The notes: generated from the sequence alone by a model not told the origin. A stretch of 13,384 bases of DNA from CF-96 sp028287605 (GCA_034666465.1 JAXDLT010000246.1:1-13384); one strand, 5' to 3'. Positions 5,937 to 13,377 are shown, counted from the first letter of the stretch. Numbers and translations: made by a program.

Positions 5937-7237
5937 TGGTTCCCCCGGATGTCGTGCTGGATGGTCACGAAGACGACGAAGGTGAGGATGAGCATCAGCC
6001 CCGCGTAGTGGACCGCCATCTCCAGCTGGGGCCGCACCCGGCGGCGGCGCAGCGCCTCGATGACGATGAAGACGAAGCGGCCGCCGTCGAGGAACGGCAC
6101 CGGCAGCAGGTTGACGACGCCGAGGTTCACGCTCAGCAGCGCCATCCAGGCGATCAGGTCCCGCCAGCCGCCCTGGGCGACGACGCTGGTGGCGCGGACG
6201 ATGCCGACCGGACCGGTGACCCCGTTGGGGCCGAGCAGGCCGCCGCTGTTCGGGGTGGTGACCAGGGAGTAGATCCCGGTGAAGATCCCGGCCACCTCAC
6301 GGGGCACCTCGGTGGCCCCGAAGACCAGGGCGGCGGGCAGCGACCGTCCCTGGGCGCCGGCGCTGACCCCGAGCTTCCAGGAGGCGACCGCCTCCCCCCG
6401 CGTGGGCACGGGGCCGTCGGTGACGTTGGCGACCACCGAGTCGGTGAAGCGCTGGTCCGGCGCGCCGAGGACGTGGCCGCTGATGTGCACCGGCCGGCCG
6501 CCGCCGAGCAGCACGGCGGGGTCGCCGGTGAGCAGCGGGGTGGAGCCCTGGCGCTGCGGTCTGCCGTCCACGCTCTCCACCACCAGCGGGCCCCGGGGCG
6601 GGGCGGTGGCCTTCTCGGCGTCGCCGGGCACGCGCTCGTTGTCGAGGACCAGCAGCGGCGGCACCAGGATGGTGTGCTCGCGCCCCTGGTCGTCGCGGTA
6701 GGTGACCTGGATGGGGCGCCCCTGGCTGCTGCTGGTGGCATGGCGCAGGGCGTCGGTGGCGAGCTGCGGATCGTGGGGGTCGACCGCGGCCCCGTCCACC
6801 CGCAGCAGCGCCTCGTTGGCGTTCACCCCGGCGGCGGTGAGCGGGCTGTCCGGCTCGACCACGCCCGGCGTCGACGGCATCGAGACCAGGGCGTAGAGGA
6901 TGGCCGCGAGGATCAGGTTGAAGACGCCGCCGGCGAGGATGGTCGCCGCCTTGCGGGGGATGGTGGCGCGGTAGAAGTTGCGCGGCCCGGCGTCGGGCTC
7001 GCCCTCGATCCCCATCATCCCCGCCATCCGCACGAAGCCGCCCGCGGGGATGAGGCGGATCGAGTAGAGGGTCTCGCCGACCTGGCGGCCATAGACCTTG
7101 GGACCGAAGCCGATCGCGAACTCGTCGACCCGGATCCCCGACCACTTGGCGAAGAGGTAGTGGCCGAGCTCGTGGATGGTGACGATCACGAAGAGCACCA
7201 GGAGGATGGCCGGGATGGTCTGCCAGCCGAAGCTCAT
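5933..7237 (-). CDS. rseP: Site-2 intramembrane metalloprotease RseP (M50B)
   Basis: RseP is a membrane zinc protease that cuts anti-sigma factors or signal-peptide remnants within the bilayer. The 434-residue protein has the HELGH zinc motif at 22-26 in the first helix and GFGPKVYGRQ with IRLIPAGGFVRMAGM at 43-74. A second helix sits at about 98-119. A PDZ domain starts near 123 (GVVEPDSPLTAAGVNANEAL), with a long extracytoplasmic segment to about 300. The third zinc ligand is in NLLPVPFLDGG (D384), and a last helix lies at 411-428. ATG 7237 overlaps the dxr stop by ATGA. The frame is open far upstream inside dxr, but that is a shadow. Placement between dxr and ispG is common in several phyla. 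Confidence 0.96.
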   Translation of the reverse strand: MSFGWQTIPAILLVLFVIVTIHELGHYLFAKWSGIRVDEFAIGFGPKVYGRQVGETLYSIRLIPAGGFVRMAGMMGIEGEPDAGPRNFYRATIPRKAATILAGGVFNLILAAILYALVSMPSTPGVVEPDSPLTAAGVNANEALLRVDGAAVDPHDPQLATDALRHATSSSQGRPIQVTYRDDQGREHTILVPPLLVLDNERVPGDAEKATAPPRGPLVVESVDGRPQRQGSTPLLTGDPAVLLGGGRPVHISGHVLGAPDQRFTDSVVANVTDGPVPTRGEAVASWKLGVSAGAQGRSLPAALVFGATEVPREVAGIFTGIYSLVTTPNSGGLLGPNGVTGPVGIVRATSVVAQGGWRDLIAWMALLSVNLGVVNLLPVPFLDGGRFVFIVIEALRRRRVRPQLEMAVHYAGLMLILTFVVFVTIQHDIRGNQ

Positions 7238-8460
7238 GAGCGTCCTCCGGTCGCCGCGGCGCAGGCCCGGCCCACCTCCTCGCGCGCCCAGGCGTCGAGC
7301 GCGACGAGCTCGTCGAGGGACGGCGACGCCGGCGCGGGGGCGGCGTCGAGGGTGCGCTCGACCAGCGGCACGATCTCGTCGAAGCGGCAGCCCCCGCCGA
7401 GGAAGGCGGCGACCGCGGCCTCGTTGGCGGCGTTCAGCACGCAGGGGGCCGCCCCCCCCGCCTCGCCGGCGCGGCGCGCCAGGCCCACCGCGGGGAAGCG
7501 CCGCGGGTCGACCTCCTGGAACTCCAGCGGCGAGGCCGCCGCCAGGTCCACCGGGGCGCACACGCCCTCCAACCGGCGGCCGCCGCTCAGCGCCAGGGCG
7601 ATGGGCACGCGCATGTCCGGCAGCCCGAGCTGGGCGAGGGTGGCGCCGTCGCAGAACTCGACGCAGGAGTGCACCACGCTGGGGGGATGGATGACGACGT
7701 CGATGCGCGCGTACGGCATGTCGAAGAGGAAGTGTGCCTCGATGATCTCCAGCCCCTTGTTCATCATGGTCGCGGAGTCGACGGTGATCTTCGGTCCCAT
7801 CGACCAGTTGGGATGCCGCAGCGCCTCCTCCACGGTGACCGTGGCGAGCGTGTCGAGGGGACGCTGGCGGAAGGGCCCGCCGCTGGCGGTGAGCACCAGC
7901 CGGCGGACGCTGGCGGGGTCCTCGCCGCGCAGGCACTGCCAGAGCGCGCTGTGCTCGCTGTCCACGGGGATGATCGTGGCCCCGCTGGCGGCCGCCCGGG
8001 CCCGCACCAGCTCCCCCGCCATCACCAGCACCTCCTTGGTGGCGGTGGCGACGTCGGTGCCGGCCTCGAGGGCGGCGAGGGTGGGGCGCAGTGCGGCAGC
8101 GCCGCTGATGCCCACACAGACCACGTCGGCGTCGAGCGCGGCGATCTCGCAGGCCGCCTCCAGCCCAACGGCGCAGCCCTCGGGCAGCACCGCCCCCGGG
8201 GGCGGGTCGACGACTGCACTGCGGGGGACGCCGAAGCGCCGCACCACCGCGTCGAGGGCACCGGGATCGTGACCGGCCACCACGCCGACCAGCTCGAAGC
8301 GGTCGGGATGGGCGGCGACGATCTCGCAGGCCTGGCGGCCGATCGACCCGGTGGCGCCGAGGAGGACGACGCGCCGCCGGGCGCGGGCGGGGACGTCAGG
8401 CTGCTGCAGGATGGCGCTCCAGTGGGGGCTCAGGGGAGGGCGAATGCCCGCAGGTAGCAA
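7234..8460 (-). CDS. dxr: 1-deoxy-D-xylulose-5-phosphate reductoisomerase
   Basis: Dxr makes 2-C-methyl-D-erythritol 4-phosphate with NADPH and a divalent metal, the first committed step of the MEP pathway. Visible motifs in order are the NADPH site LLGATGSIG, ATATKEVLVMAGE, PVDSEHSALWQCL with metal ligands D and E, TASGGPFR, HPNWSMGPKITVDSATMMNKGLE, LPDMRVPIALAL, and NAANEAAVAAFLG near the end. The start is unsure. The nearest standard codon is TTG 8460, used here, which gives 408 residues and overlaps cdsA by 31 nt. CTG 8433 would overlap the cdsA stop as CTGA. CTG 8409 has GGAG about 8 nt upstream and gives 391 residues, a more usual length. No ATG or GTG lies nearby. The stop overlaps the rseP start. 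Confidence 0.94.
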   Translation of the reverse strand: MLPAGIRPPLSPHWSAILQQPDVPARARRRVVLLGATGSIGRQACEIVAAHPDRFELVGVVAGHDPGALDAVVRRFGVPRSAVVDPPPGAVLPEGCAVGLEAACEIAALDADVVCVGISGAAALRPTLAALEAGTDVATATKEVLVMAGELVRARAAASGATIIPVDSEHSALWQCLRGEDPASVRRLVLTASGGPFRQRPLDTLATVTVEEALRHPNWSMGPKITVDSATMMNKGLEIIEAHFLFDMPYARIDVVIHPPSVVHSCVEFCDGATLAQLGLPDMRVPIALALSGGRRLEGVCAPVDLAAASPLEFQEVDPRRFPAVGLARRAGEAGGAAPCVLNAANEAAVAAFLGGGCRFDEIVPLVERTLDAAPAPASPSLDELVALDAWAREEVGRACAAATGGRS

Positions 8461-9245
8461 TATACGACCGGCCCCAGCAGGACCAGGCTGTCCATGCGGT
8501 CGAGAAGGCCGCCGTGACCGGGCACGAGCCGCCCGCTGTCCTTGACACCGGCGCTGCGCTTGAGGGCCGACTCGGCCAGGTCGCCTCCCTGCGCGGCGAC
8601 GCTGAGCAGCGCTCCCAGGGCCACCCCGTGGTACCAGGGAAGGCCGAGCAGCCAGGCGCCGGCCCCCGTGACGACGCCGACGGTGGCCGCCATCGACGCC
8701 ACCGCCCCCTCGACCGTCTTCCCCGGCGAGATCCGCGGCGCCAGCCTGTGCCGCCCCAGGGCGCTCCCCGCGAAGAGGGCGGCGATGTCGCCGAGCATCG
8801 CCGCCGCCAGGGTGGTGCCGACGATGCGCAGGCCGTGGTGGTCGCCCGGGCTCACGTGCCGGCCCAGCACCGCGAGGTAGTAGCCCAGGGAGAGCCCCAG
8901 CCAGAGCGCTCCGCCCACCGCCAGCGCCCAGCCCACGAAGCCCGCCCCATCGAGCACCAGGCTGCCGAGCAGCCCGGCGACCACCGCCGCCCCCAGGCCC
9001 CACTCCAGCGCCGGCACCTGCTCGGGGAGCAGGAAGCGGTAGAGCAGCCAGCCCGCCAGCGGGTACAGCACCCAGGCGGGGGGCCGGACCCCGCCCGCGG
9101 CCTGGGCCAGCCCCGCGTACTCGTACAGCCCGACGGCGGTGGCCAGCCCGGCGACGGCGTAGATCGGCGGCCCGCCCTCCCAGAGGGCCGCCGCCAGGAC
9201 CGCGGCGAGGACGGCGGCGCTCGCGACCCGCGCCCCGAGCCTCAC
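8430..9245 (-). CDS. cdsA: Phosphatidate cytidylyltransferase (CDP-diglyceride synthase)
   Basis: CdsA makes CDP-diacylglycerol from phosphatidate and CTP in the membrane, the branch point for phospholipid synthesis. The 271-residue protein is almost entirely hydrophobic helices. Its C-terminal part holds the full family signature, from SALKRSAGVKDSGRLVPGHG to LLDRMD, with the conserved K-R, K-D, H-G-G and D-R-x-D residues. A preceding conserved segment reads RISPGKTVEGAVAS. GTG 9245 overlaps the uppS stop as GTGA, which fixes the start better than any upstream codon. The uppS-cdsA-dxr order is standard in many bacteria. Confidence 0.95.
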   Translation of the reverse strand: MRLGARVASAAVLAAVLAAALWEGGPPIYAVAGLATAVGLYEYAGLAQAAGGVRPPAWVLYPLAGWLLYRFLLPEQVPALEWGLGAAVVAGLLGSLVLDGAGFVGWALAVGGALWLGLSLGYYLAVLGRHVSPGDHHGLRIVGTTLAAAMLGDIAALFAGSALGRHRLAPRISPGKTVEGAVASMAATVGVVTGAGAWLLGLPWYHGVALGALLSVAAQGGDLAESALKRSAGVKDSGRLVPGHGGLLDRMDSLVLLGPVVYCYLRAFALP

Positions 9246-10027
9246 CCCCCGTGAGACACCGCCGGCGCCACCTCGTCGGGCGGGTCCGGGGGCGTCTGGA
9301 TGGCGCCGAAGCGGCGCTCGCGCTCGGCGAAGGCGCGGAGCGCGTTCTGCAGGTCCTCCCGGCCGAAGTCGGGCCAGAGCGTCTCGGTGACGTAGAGCTC
9401 GGCGTAGGCCGCCTGCCAGAGCAGGAAGTTGCTGATGCGCAGCTCGCCCGCGGTGCGGACGATGAGGTCGGGGTCGGGCAGCCCGGCGGTGTAGAGGGAG
9501 CGCGACAGGTCGGCCTCCTCGAGGCTGCGCAGGTCGGCGCCGCTCTCGGCGAGATCCCGCACCGCGTCGACGATCTCGCTGCGCCCGCCGTAGTTGATGG
9601 CGACGTTGAGGATGTTGCCGGAGTTGTGGGCGGTGCGGGCCTCGGCCTGCTCGATCTTCGCCCGCAGCCGGTCCCCCAGCTCCTCGCGGCGGCCGAGGAT
9701 GCGCAGCTGGATGCCCTCGGCGTCGAGCTCGTCGATCTCGCGGTCGATGGTCTCGGAGAAGAGCCGCATCAGCGCCGCCACCTCGGAGCGCGGGCGCGAC
9801 CAGTTCTCGGTGCTGAATGCGTAGAGGGTGAGGATGTGCACCCCGAGGCGGTTGCACTCCTCGGTGACCGGGCGGATGGTCGCCACCCCGGCGCGGTGCC
9901 CGGCGATCCGCGGAAGCCGGCGGCGGCGCGCCCAGCGCCCGTTGCCATCCATGATGATGGCCACGTGGTGCGGCAGCTCCGGCCGCGAGGGCGGCGGGAC
10001 GGCGGCGGGGCGGGGTGGTCGCTGCAT
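9242..10027 (-). CDS. uppS: Isoprenyl transferase (undecaprenyl-diphosphate synthase, UppS)
   Basis: This cis-prenyltransferase elongates farnesyl diphosphate with isopentenyl diphosphate to the C55 carrier used for cell-wall synthesis. In the 261-residue protein the catalytic loop HVAIIMDGNGRWARRR has D27 as the key aspartate. TLYAFSTENWSRP and NVAINYGGRSEI follow. The C-terminal diphosphate-binding motif reads RTAGELRISNFLLWQ, a slight variant of the usual RTSGExRxSNF. ATG 10027 is chosen because GAGGTG lies about 9 nt upstream. GTG 10036 overlaps the frr stop as GTGA and is an alternative that adds three residues. A Pro-rich stretch occupies residues 4-18. Chain length specificity cannot be read with certainty. 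Confidence 0.95.
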   Translation of the reverse strand: MQRPPRPAAVPPPSRPELPHHVAIIMDGNGRWARRRRLPRIAGHRAGVATIRPVTEECNRLGVHILTLYAFSTENWSRPRSEVAALMRLFSETIDREIDELDAEGIQLRILGRREELGDRLRAKIEQAEARTAHNSGNILNVAINYGGRSEIVDAVRDLAESGADLRSLEEADLSRSLYTAGLPDPDLIVRTAGELRISNFLLWQAAYAELYVTETLWPDFGREDLQNALRAFAERERRFGAIQTPPDPPDEVAPAVSHGG

Positions 10028-10032
10028 GCGGG

Positions 10033-10590
10033 TCACACCTCGAGGATATCGACCTCCTTGCGGTGGGCGATCTCCTCCACACGCGCGATGTAGCGGTCGG
10101 TGATCTTCTGGATCTGCGCCAGTCCGCGGTCGATCTCGTCGATGCCCGCCTCGCCCTCCTTCTCCATCCGGCGCACGTGGTCGACCTCGTCGCGGCGGAT
10201 GTTGCGGATGGACACGCGCGCCTCCTCGGCGTGGCGCTTGACGAGCTTCACGAAGTCCTTGCGGCGGTCCTCGGTGAGCGCGGGCACGGGGATGCGGATG
10301 AGCTGGCCGTCGTTGCCCGGGTTGAGCCCCAGCTCGCTCTTCTGGATGGCCTTCTCGATGGCGGTGATGGCGCCGCGGTCGTAGGGCTGGATGACCAGGA
10401 GCCGGGCCTCCGGCGCGGTGATGGAGGCGAGGCTCTGCAGCGGCGTGGGTGCCCCGTAGTAGTCGACCTGGAGGCGGTCGATGAGGGCGGGGGTGGCGCG
10501 CCCGGTGCGGATGCCCTGCAACTCCTTCTGCAGCGCTTCGAGGCTCTTCTCCATGCGAACCTCGGCGTCCTTCAGCCAGTCCTCGATCAT
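10033..10590 (-). CDS. frr: Ribosome recycling factor
   Basis: RRF splits post-termination ribosomes together with EF-G. The protein is 185 residues, the standard length. It shows MEKSLEALQKELQGIRTGRATP, DYYGAPTPLQSLASI, LVIQPYD, GLNPGNDGQLIRIPVPALTEDRRK and the C-terminal helix with RNIRRDEVDHVRRMEKEG. ATG 10590 is preceded by AAGGAG at 8 nt. The in-frame GTG at 10599 would overlap that ribosome site and is unlikely. It lies 33 nt after pyrH, the largest gap in the cluster. Confidence 0.97.
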   Translation of the reverse strand: MIEDWLKDAEVRMEKSLEALQKELQGIRTGRATPALIDRLQVDYYGAPTPLQSLASITAPEARLLVIQPYDRGAITAIEKAIQKSELGLNPGNDGQLIRIPVPALTEDRRKDFVKLVKRHAEEARVSIRNIRRDEVDHVRRMEKEGEAGIDEIDRGLAQIQKITDRYIARVEEIAHRKEVDILEV

Positions 10591-10623
10591 CGCCGCCACT
10601 CCTTGGAATCCTCCGGCTGCGCC

Positions 10624-11394
10624 TCAGCGACTCTCCGTGAACCCGCCGTCGTCCACCAGCGTGCCGATGTCCTCGCCGAGGATCACCCGCTCGATGCTCC
10701 GTTCCGCCATCAGGTCGAAGACGACGATCGGGGTGCGATTGTCCATGCACAGGGTCAGCGCGGTGTTGTCCATGACCTCGAGCCCCCGGTTGAGCACCTC
10801 GAGATAGGTCAGGTGGGGCAGGCGCTCCGCATCGGGGTGCTTGTGCGGGTCGGCGGTGTAGATGCCGTCGACCTTGGTCGCCTTGAGCACCACCTCGGCG
10901 CCGATCTCCGCGGCACGGAGCGCCGCGGTGGTGTCGGTGGTGAAGAAGGGATTGCCGGTGCCCGCGCCCATGATCACCACCCGTCCCTTCTCGAGATGGC
11001 GGATCGCCCGGCCGCGGATGTACGGCTCGGCCACCTGGTGCATCTCGATGGCGGTCTGCACCCGGCAGTCGAGCCCGCGCCGCTCCAGCGCGTCGCGCAG
11101 CGCCAGGGCGTTGATCATGGTCGCGAGCATCCCCATGTAGTCGCCGGTGACCCGGTCGACGCCCTGGTTGCTCACCTCCAGGCCGCGGACGATGTTGCCG
11201 CCGCCGACCACGATGGCGACCTCGACGTGGTGGTGGGCGACCACCTGCTCCACCTGCTTGGCCATGAACCCGAGGGTGGCGGCGTCGATGCCGTACTGCG
11301 AGCCGCCCATGAGCGCCTCGCCGCTCAGCTTCACCACCACGCGCCGCCAGCGGGGGGTGGGACCCTCCTCGCCGGCGGCCGGTGGCTCGGTCAA
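10624..11394 (-). CDS. pyrH: Uridylate (UMP) kinase
   Basis: PyrH phosphorylates UMP to UDP in pyrimidine supply and belongs to the amino-acid kinase fold, acting as a hexamer in the cytosol. Motifs are VVVKLSGEALMGG (K22 with this start), VVGGGNIVRG, DYMGMLATMINALALRDALE, MGAGTGNPFFTTDTTAALRA, LKATKVDGIYTADP and FDLM near the end. The length of 256 is near normal. The start is uncertain. TTG 11394 is the closest standard start ahead of the first strand, but it has no clear ribosome site. CTG 11430 would overlap the tsf stop as CTGA. The GTG codons inside RRVVVK would cut the first strand. Confidence 0.95.
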   Translation of the reverse strand: MTEPPAAGEEGPTPRWRRVVVKLSGEALMGGSQYGIDAATLGFMAKQVEQVVAHHHVEVAIVVGGGNIVRGLEVSNQGVDRVTGDYMGMLATMINALALRDALERRGLDCRVQTAIEMHQVAEPYIRGRAIRHLEKGRVVIMGAGTGNPFFTTDTTAALRAAEIGAEVVLKATKVDGIYTADPHKHPDAERLPHLTYLEVLNRGLEVMDNTALTLCMDNRTPIVVFDLMAERSIERVILGEDIGTLVDDGGFTESR

Positions 11395-11426
11395 CTCGGC
11401 GACGCCGCCGGCACCGGGTTCGGCGC

Positions 11427-12098
11427 TCAGGACTCGGACGGCGCGACGGCGCCGTTCCCACCGCCATCTCCGGCCTGGCCGCCCTCGGCGACCTCGCCGA
11501 CCTCGAAGCGGGCGAAGCGGGCGACGCTGACCTTCTCGCCGAGCCTGGCGGTGGCCTCGGTGACCAGCTCGCCGACCTTCTTCCTCCGCCTCTCGTCCTT
11601 CACCCAGACCTGGTCGACCAGGCAGACCTCGCTGTAGAAGGCCTCGAGCTTGCCGTCGACGATCTTCTCGACGATGTTCGCCGGCTTGTCGGCCACCTGG
11701 GCCCGGTAGATCGCCTTCTCCCGCTCGACGATCTCGGCGGGAATCTCCTCGCGGCGCACCCAGCGCGGCCTGGCGCCGACCACCTGGAGGGCGAGCTCGC
11801 GCGCGAGTGCCCTGAAGTCGTCGGTCTTGGCGACGAAGTCGGACTCGCAGTTCAGCTCGAGCAGGGCGCCCTGCTTCGGAGGCGTGCCTCCGGGGCTGTG
11901 CAGGTAGGCCTCGATGATGCCGTCGCTGGCGGTGCGGCCCGCCTTGTCCTGGGCCCGTGCCATGCCCTTCTGGCGGAGCCAGTCCTTGGCCTTCTCCACG
12001 TCGCCCCCGGCCTCGGTGAGGGCGCGCTTGCAGTCCATCATCCCCGCCCCGGTCATCTCGCGAAGCTGCTTGACCTGGGCGGCGCCGATCTCGGCCAC
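11427..12098 (-). CDS. tsf: Translation elongation factor Ts
   Basis: EF-Ts is the nucleotide exchange factor for EF-Tu. The N-terminal UBA-like domain (1-50) has VKQLREMTGAGMMDCKRAL and GGDVEKAKDWLRQKG. The core has LLELNCESDFVAKTDDF, the EF-Tu contact motif. At 223 residues it is shorter than the 283-residue E. coli form and closer to short forms with a reduced core. The last 18 residues (GGQAGDGGGNGAVAPSES) are a flexible tail. GTG 12098 follows the rpsB stop TAG with no gap, and GGAGG lies inside the end of rpsB about 8 nt upstream. Confidence 0.96.
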   Translation of the reverse strand: MAEIGAAQVKQLREMTGAGMMDCKRALTEAGGDVEKAKDWLRQKGMARAQDKAGRTASDGIIEAYLHSPGGTPPKQGALLELNCESDFVAKTDDFRALARELALQVVGARPRWVRREEIPAEIVEREKAIYRAQVADKPANIVEKIVDGKLEAFYSEVCLVDQVWVKDERRRKKVGELVTEATARLGEKVSVARFARFEVGEVAEGGQAGDGGGNGAVAPSES

Positions 12099-12935
12099 CT
12101 ACGCCTCCTCCGTGCCTGCGGTCGCGCCCGCCATCTCGGTGCTCTCCTGGGAGGCGGCGTTGGCCGCGGCCGCCTCTGCCCGCGCCGCCTCCGCGGCGGC
12201 CTCGGCGGCCGCCTGCTCGGCGGCCTGGCGATCGCGCATCTCGCGCTCGCCGAGCATCTGCTGACCCTCGACGATGGCGTCGACCAGCAGCCCGGTGATC
12301 AGCCGCACCGCGCGGATGGCGTCGTCGTTGCCGGGGATCACGTGCTGGATCAGCTCGGGGTCGACGTTGCTGTCCGCGATGGCGATGACCGGGATGTGCA
12401 GCTTGTTCGCCTCGGTGACCGCCAGCCGCTCCTTGCGGCAGTCGACCACGAAGAGCGCACCGGGGAGGCGCTTCATCCCCGCCATCCCGCCGAAGTTGCG
12501 CTCCAGGCGGTCGAGCTCGTCCTGGTTGACGTTCGCCTCCTTGGCGCCCATCCGCTCGAAGTCGCCGCGCTCGTGGGCGGCGCGGAGGTCGGCGAGGTTG
12601 CGGAGGCGGCGCTGGATGACCCCGAAGTTGGTGAGCATGCCGCCCATCCACCGGTGGGTCACATAGAACTGTCCGCTGCGCTTGCAGCCCTCCTCGATGG
12701 TGTCCTGGGCCTGCTTCTTGGTGCCCACGAACAGGATCTTCTCGCCGCCGGCGACCAGGTCGCGGGCGAACTCACAGGCCTCGTCCAGCATCGCCTGCGT
12801 CTGCTGCAGGTCGATGATGTGGATGCCGTTGCGCGCCGCGAAGATGTACGGGCGCATCTTGGGGTTCCACCGGCTCGTCTGGTGACCGAAGTGGACTCCG
12901 GCCTCCAGGAGCTGGCGCAGGGTAGCCACAGGCAC
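12099..12935 (-). CDS. rpsB: 30S ribosomal protein S2
   Basis: S2 is an essential small-subunit protein that also recruits S1 in many bacteria. The 278-residue protein has LLEAGVHFGHQTSRWNPKM, FAARNGIHIIDLQQT, FVGTKKQAQ, HRWMGGMLTNF and the late signature IPVIAIADSNVDPELIQHVIPGNDDAIRA, split here by no gap. The last 45 residues are an Ala/Glu-rich helix-forming extension, not needed for the S2 fold and probably lineage-specific. The start is GTG 12935, with GGAGGAGAAGG just upstream. It is the first gene of the cluster and has a structured leader (12973-13034). Confidence 0.97.
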   Translation of the reverse strand: MPVATLRQLLEAGVHFGHQTSRWNPKMRPYIFAARNGIHIIDLQQTQAMLDEACEFARDLVAGGEKILFVGTKKQAQDTIEEGCKRSGQFYVTHRWMGGMLTNFGVIQRRLRNLADLRAAHERGDFERMGAKEANVNQDELDRLERNFGGMAGMKRLPGALFVVDCRKERLAVTEANKLHIPVIAIADSNVDPELIQHVIPGNDDAIRAVRLITGLLVDAIVEGQQMLGEREMRDRQAAEQAAAEAAAEAARAEAAAANAASQESTEMAGATAGTEEA

Positions 12936-12972
12936 GGTGCCTTCTCCTCCAGCGTGGGGTTGTTGCCTCCCC

Positions 12973-13034
12973 CCGGCGTTCGTGACACGCCGGCGATTCC
13001 CGGGCCTCTTCCGGCCCGGTCACCCTCGCCGGCG
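12973..13034 (-). promoter_or_regulatory. Structured rpsB leader with two competing stems
   Basis: One fold pairs 12988-12996 with 13026-13034 (9 bp) and, inside it, 13000-13006 with 13013-13019 (7 bp, hexaloop GGAAGA on the RNA strand). An asymmetric internal loop separates them. The competing fold pairs 12973-12979 with 12987-12993 (CCGGCGT/ACGCCGG, 7 bp) and uses the same bases as the outer stem. No U-run follows, so it is not a standard terminator. Autogenous control of rpsB-tsf by S2 through leader RNA is known in other bacteria. That role here is inference. Confidence 0.45.
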
Positions 13035-13060
13035 ACCACCGGGGGTGTGTGATGGCGGGG

Positions 13061-13066
13061 AGTTTA
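13061..13066 (-). promoter_or_regulatory. Candidate -10 box of the rpsB cluster promoter
   Basis: TAAACT on the minus strand lies in the only AT-rich stretch of the leader (13061-13072) and would place the start site just ahead of the structured leader. No convincing -35 element is seen 17 nt upstream, where repeat R2 and a run of eight C residues lie. Confidence 0.3.
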
Positions 13067-13072
13067 GCTATT

Positions 13073-13166
13073 GGGGGGGGATGCTCGGCCGATCTGCGGG
13101 CCGGGTGGGTGGGCCACGGCCCCTTGTCGCACCGGTTCTGACCGGGGGAGGCGTACGCCTCCCCCG
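13073..13166 (+). repeat. R2 composite repeat, copy B
   Basis: The plus strand begins with GGGATGCTCGGCC-ATCTGC (about 13078-13100), matching the reverse complement of the units at 3105-3160. CCGG/CCGG arms follow at 13132-13135 and 13142-13145, and then the palindrome at 13143-13166. Module order equals that of copy A. Seen from rpsB it has the same layout as copy A seen from the cupredoxin gene. Confidence 0.6.
13143..13166. repeat. 24-bp perfect palindrome
   Basis: The half-site CGGGGGAGGCGT is followed by its exact reverse complement with no spacer. It is a longer, perfect version of the hairpin at 3017-3033. It could be a DNA-binding site for a dimeric protein, a cruciform, or an RNA hairpin if transcribed. 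Confidence 0.75.
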
Positions 13167-13172
13167 TTCGCG

Positions 13173-13289
13173 CCAAAGACATCGCAGGACCGTCAGCGTA
13201 TGAACTGGCGCGTCCGTTGGGCGATGCCGTGGCGCACCCCCTCCACGGCCGGACTCCCGGCCGGCGCTCCCTTCGGTCGCGCTTGCGTC
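13173..13289 (-). repeat. R1 dispersed hairpin repeat, copy 2
   Basis: Read on the minus strand from 13289 it repeats the words of copy 1 in order, with an insertion of about 25 nt before ATGTCTTTGG. Hairpins include CGGCC/GGCCG around GGGAGTCC, and GCCGTGG/CCACGGC (7 bp). The second pairs better here than in copy 1. Confidence 0.6.
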
Positions 13290-13308
13290 TTCGGTCCACC
13301 GGAGCCGC

Positions 13309-13377
13309 TACCAGGCGGAGCGACTTCGTCGCGGGTTCTTCAGAAGACAAAATGCGCCGCAGGCGCTCCGCCTGGTA
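13309..13377. repeat. 14-bp perfect inverted repeat with nested hairpins
   Basis: The arms are 13309-13322 (TACCAGGCGGAGCG) and 13364-13377 (CGCTCCGCCTGGTA). The 41-nt interior contains CGAC/GTCG around TTC (13321-13331), TCTTC/GAAGA around A (near 13338-13348), and GCGCC/GGCGC around GCA (near 13354-13366). Several of these compete with the outer arms. The element may continue beyond the window. It could be part of a longer R1 unit or the terminus of a small element. Confidence 0.6.

Noticed and set aside
5954..8272. Very long plus-strand open frame opposite rseP and dxr
   Set aside because: It is antisense to clear conserved genes and low-complexity (His/Asp/Gly/Arg-rich); a GC-composition artefact.
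12973..12993. Hairpin ahead of rpsB as an intrinsic terminator
   Set aside because: No run of T follows on the minus strand, and it lies directly upstream of an essential gene.
10015..13052. Long plus-strand open frames opposite frr, pyrH, tsf and rpsB
   Set aside because: They mirror the codons of conserved genes on the other strand and show no family motifs.
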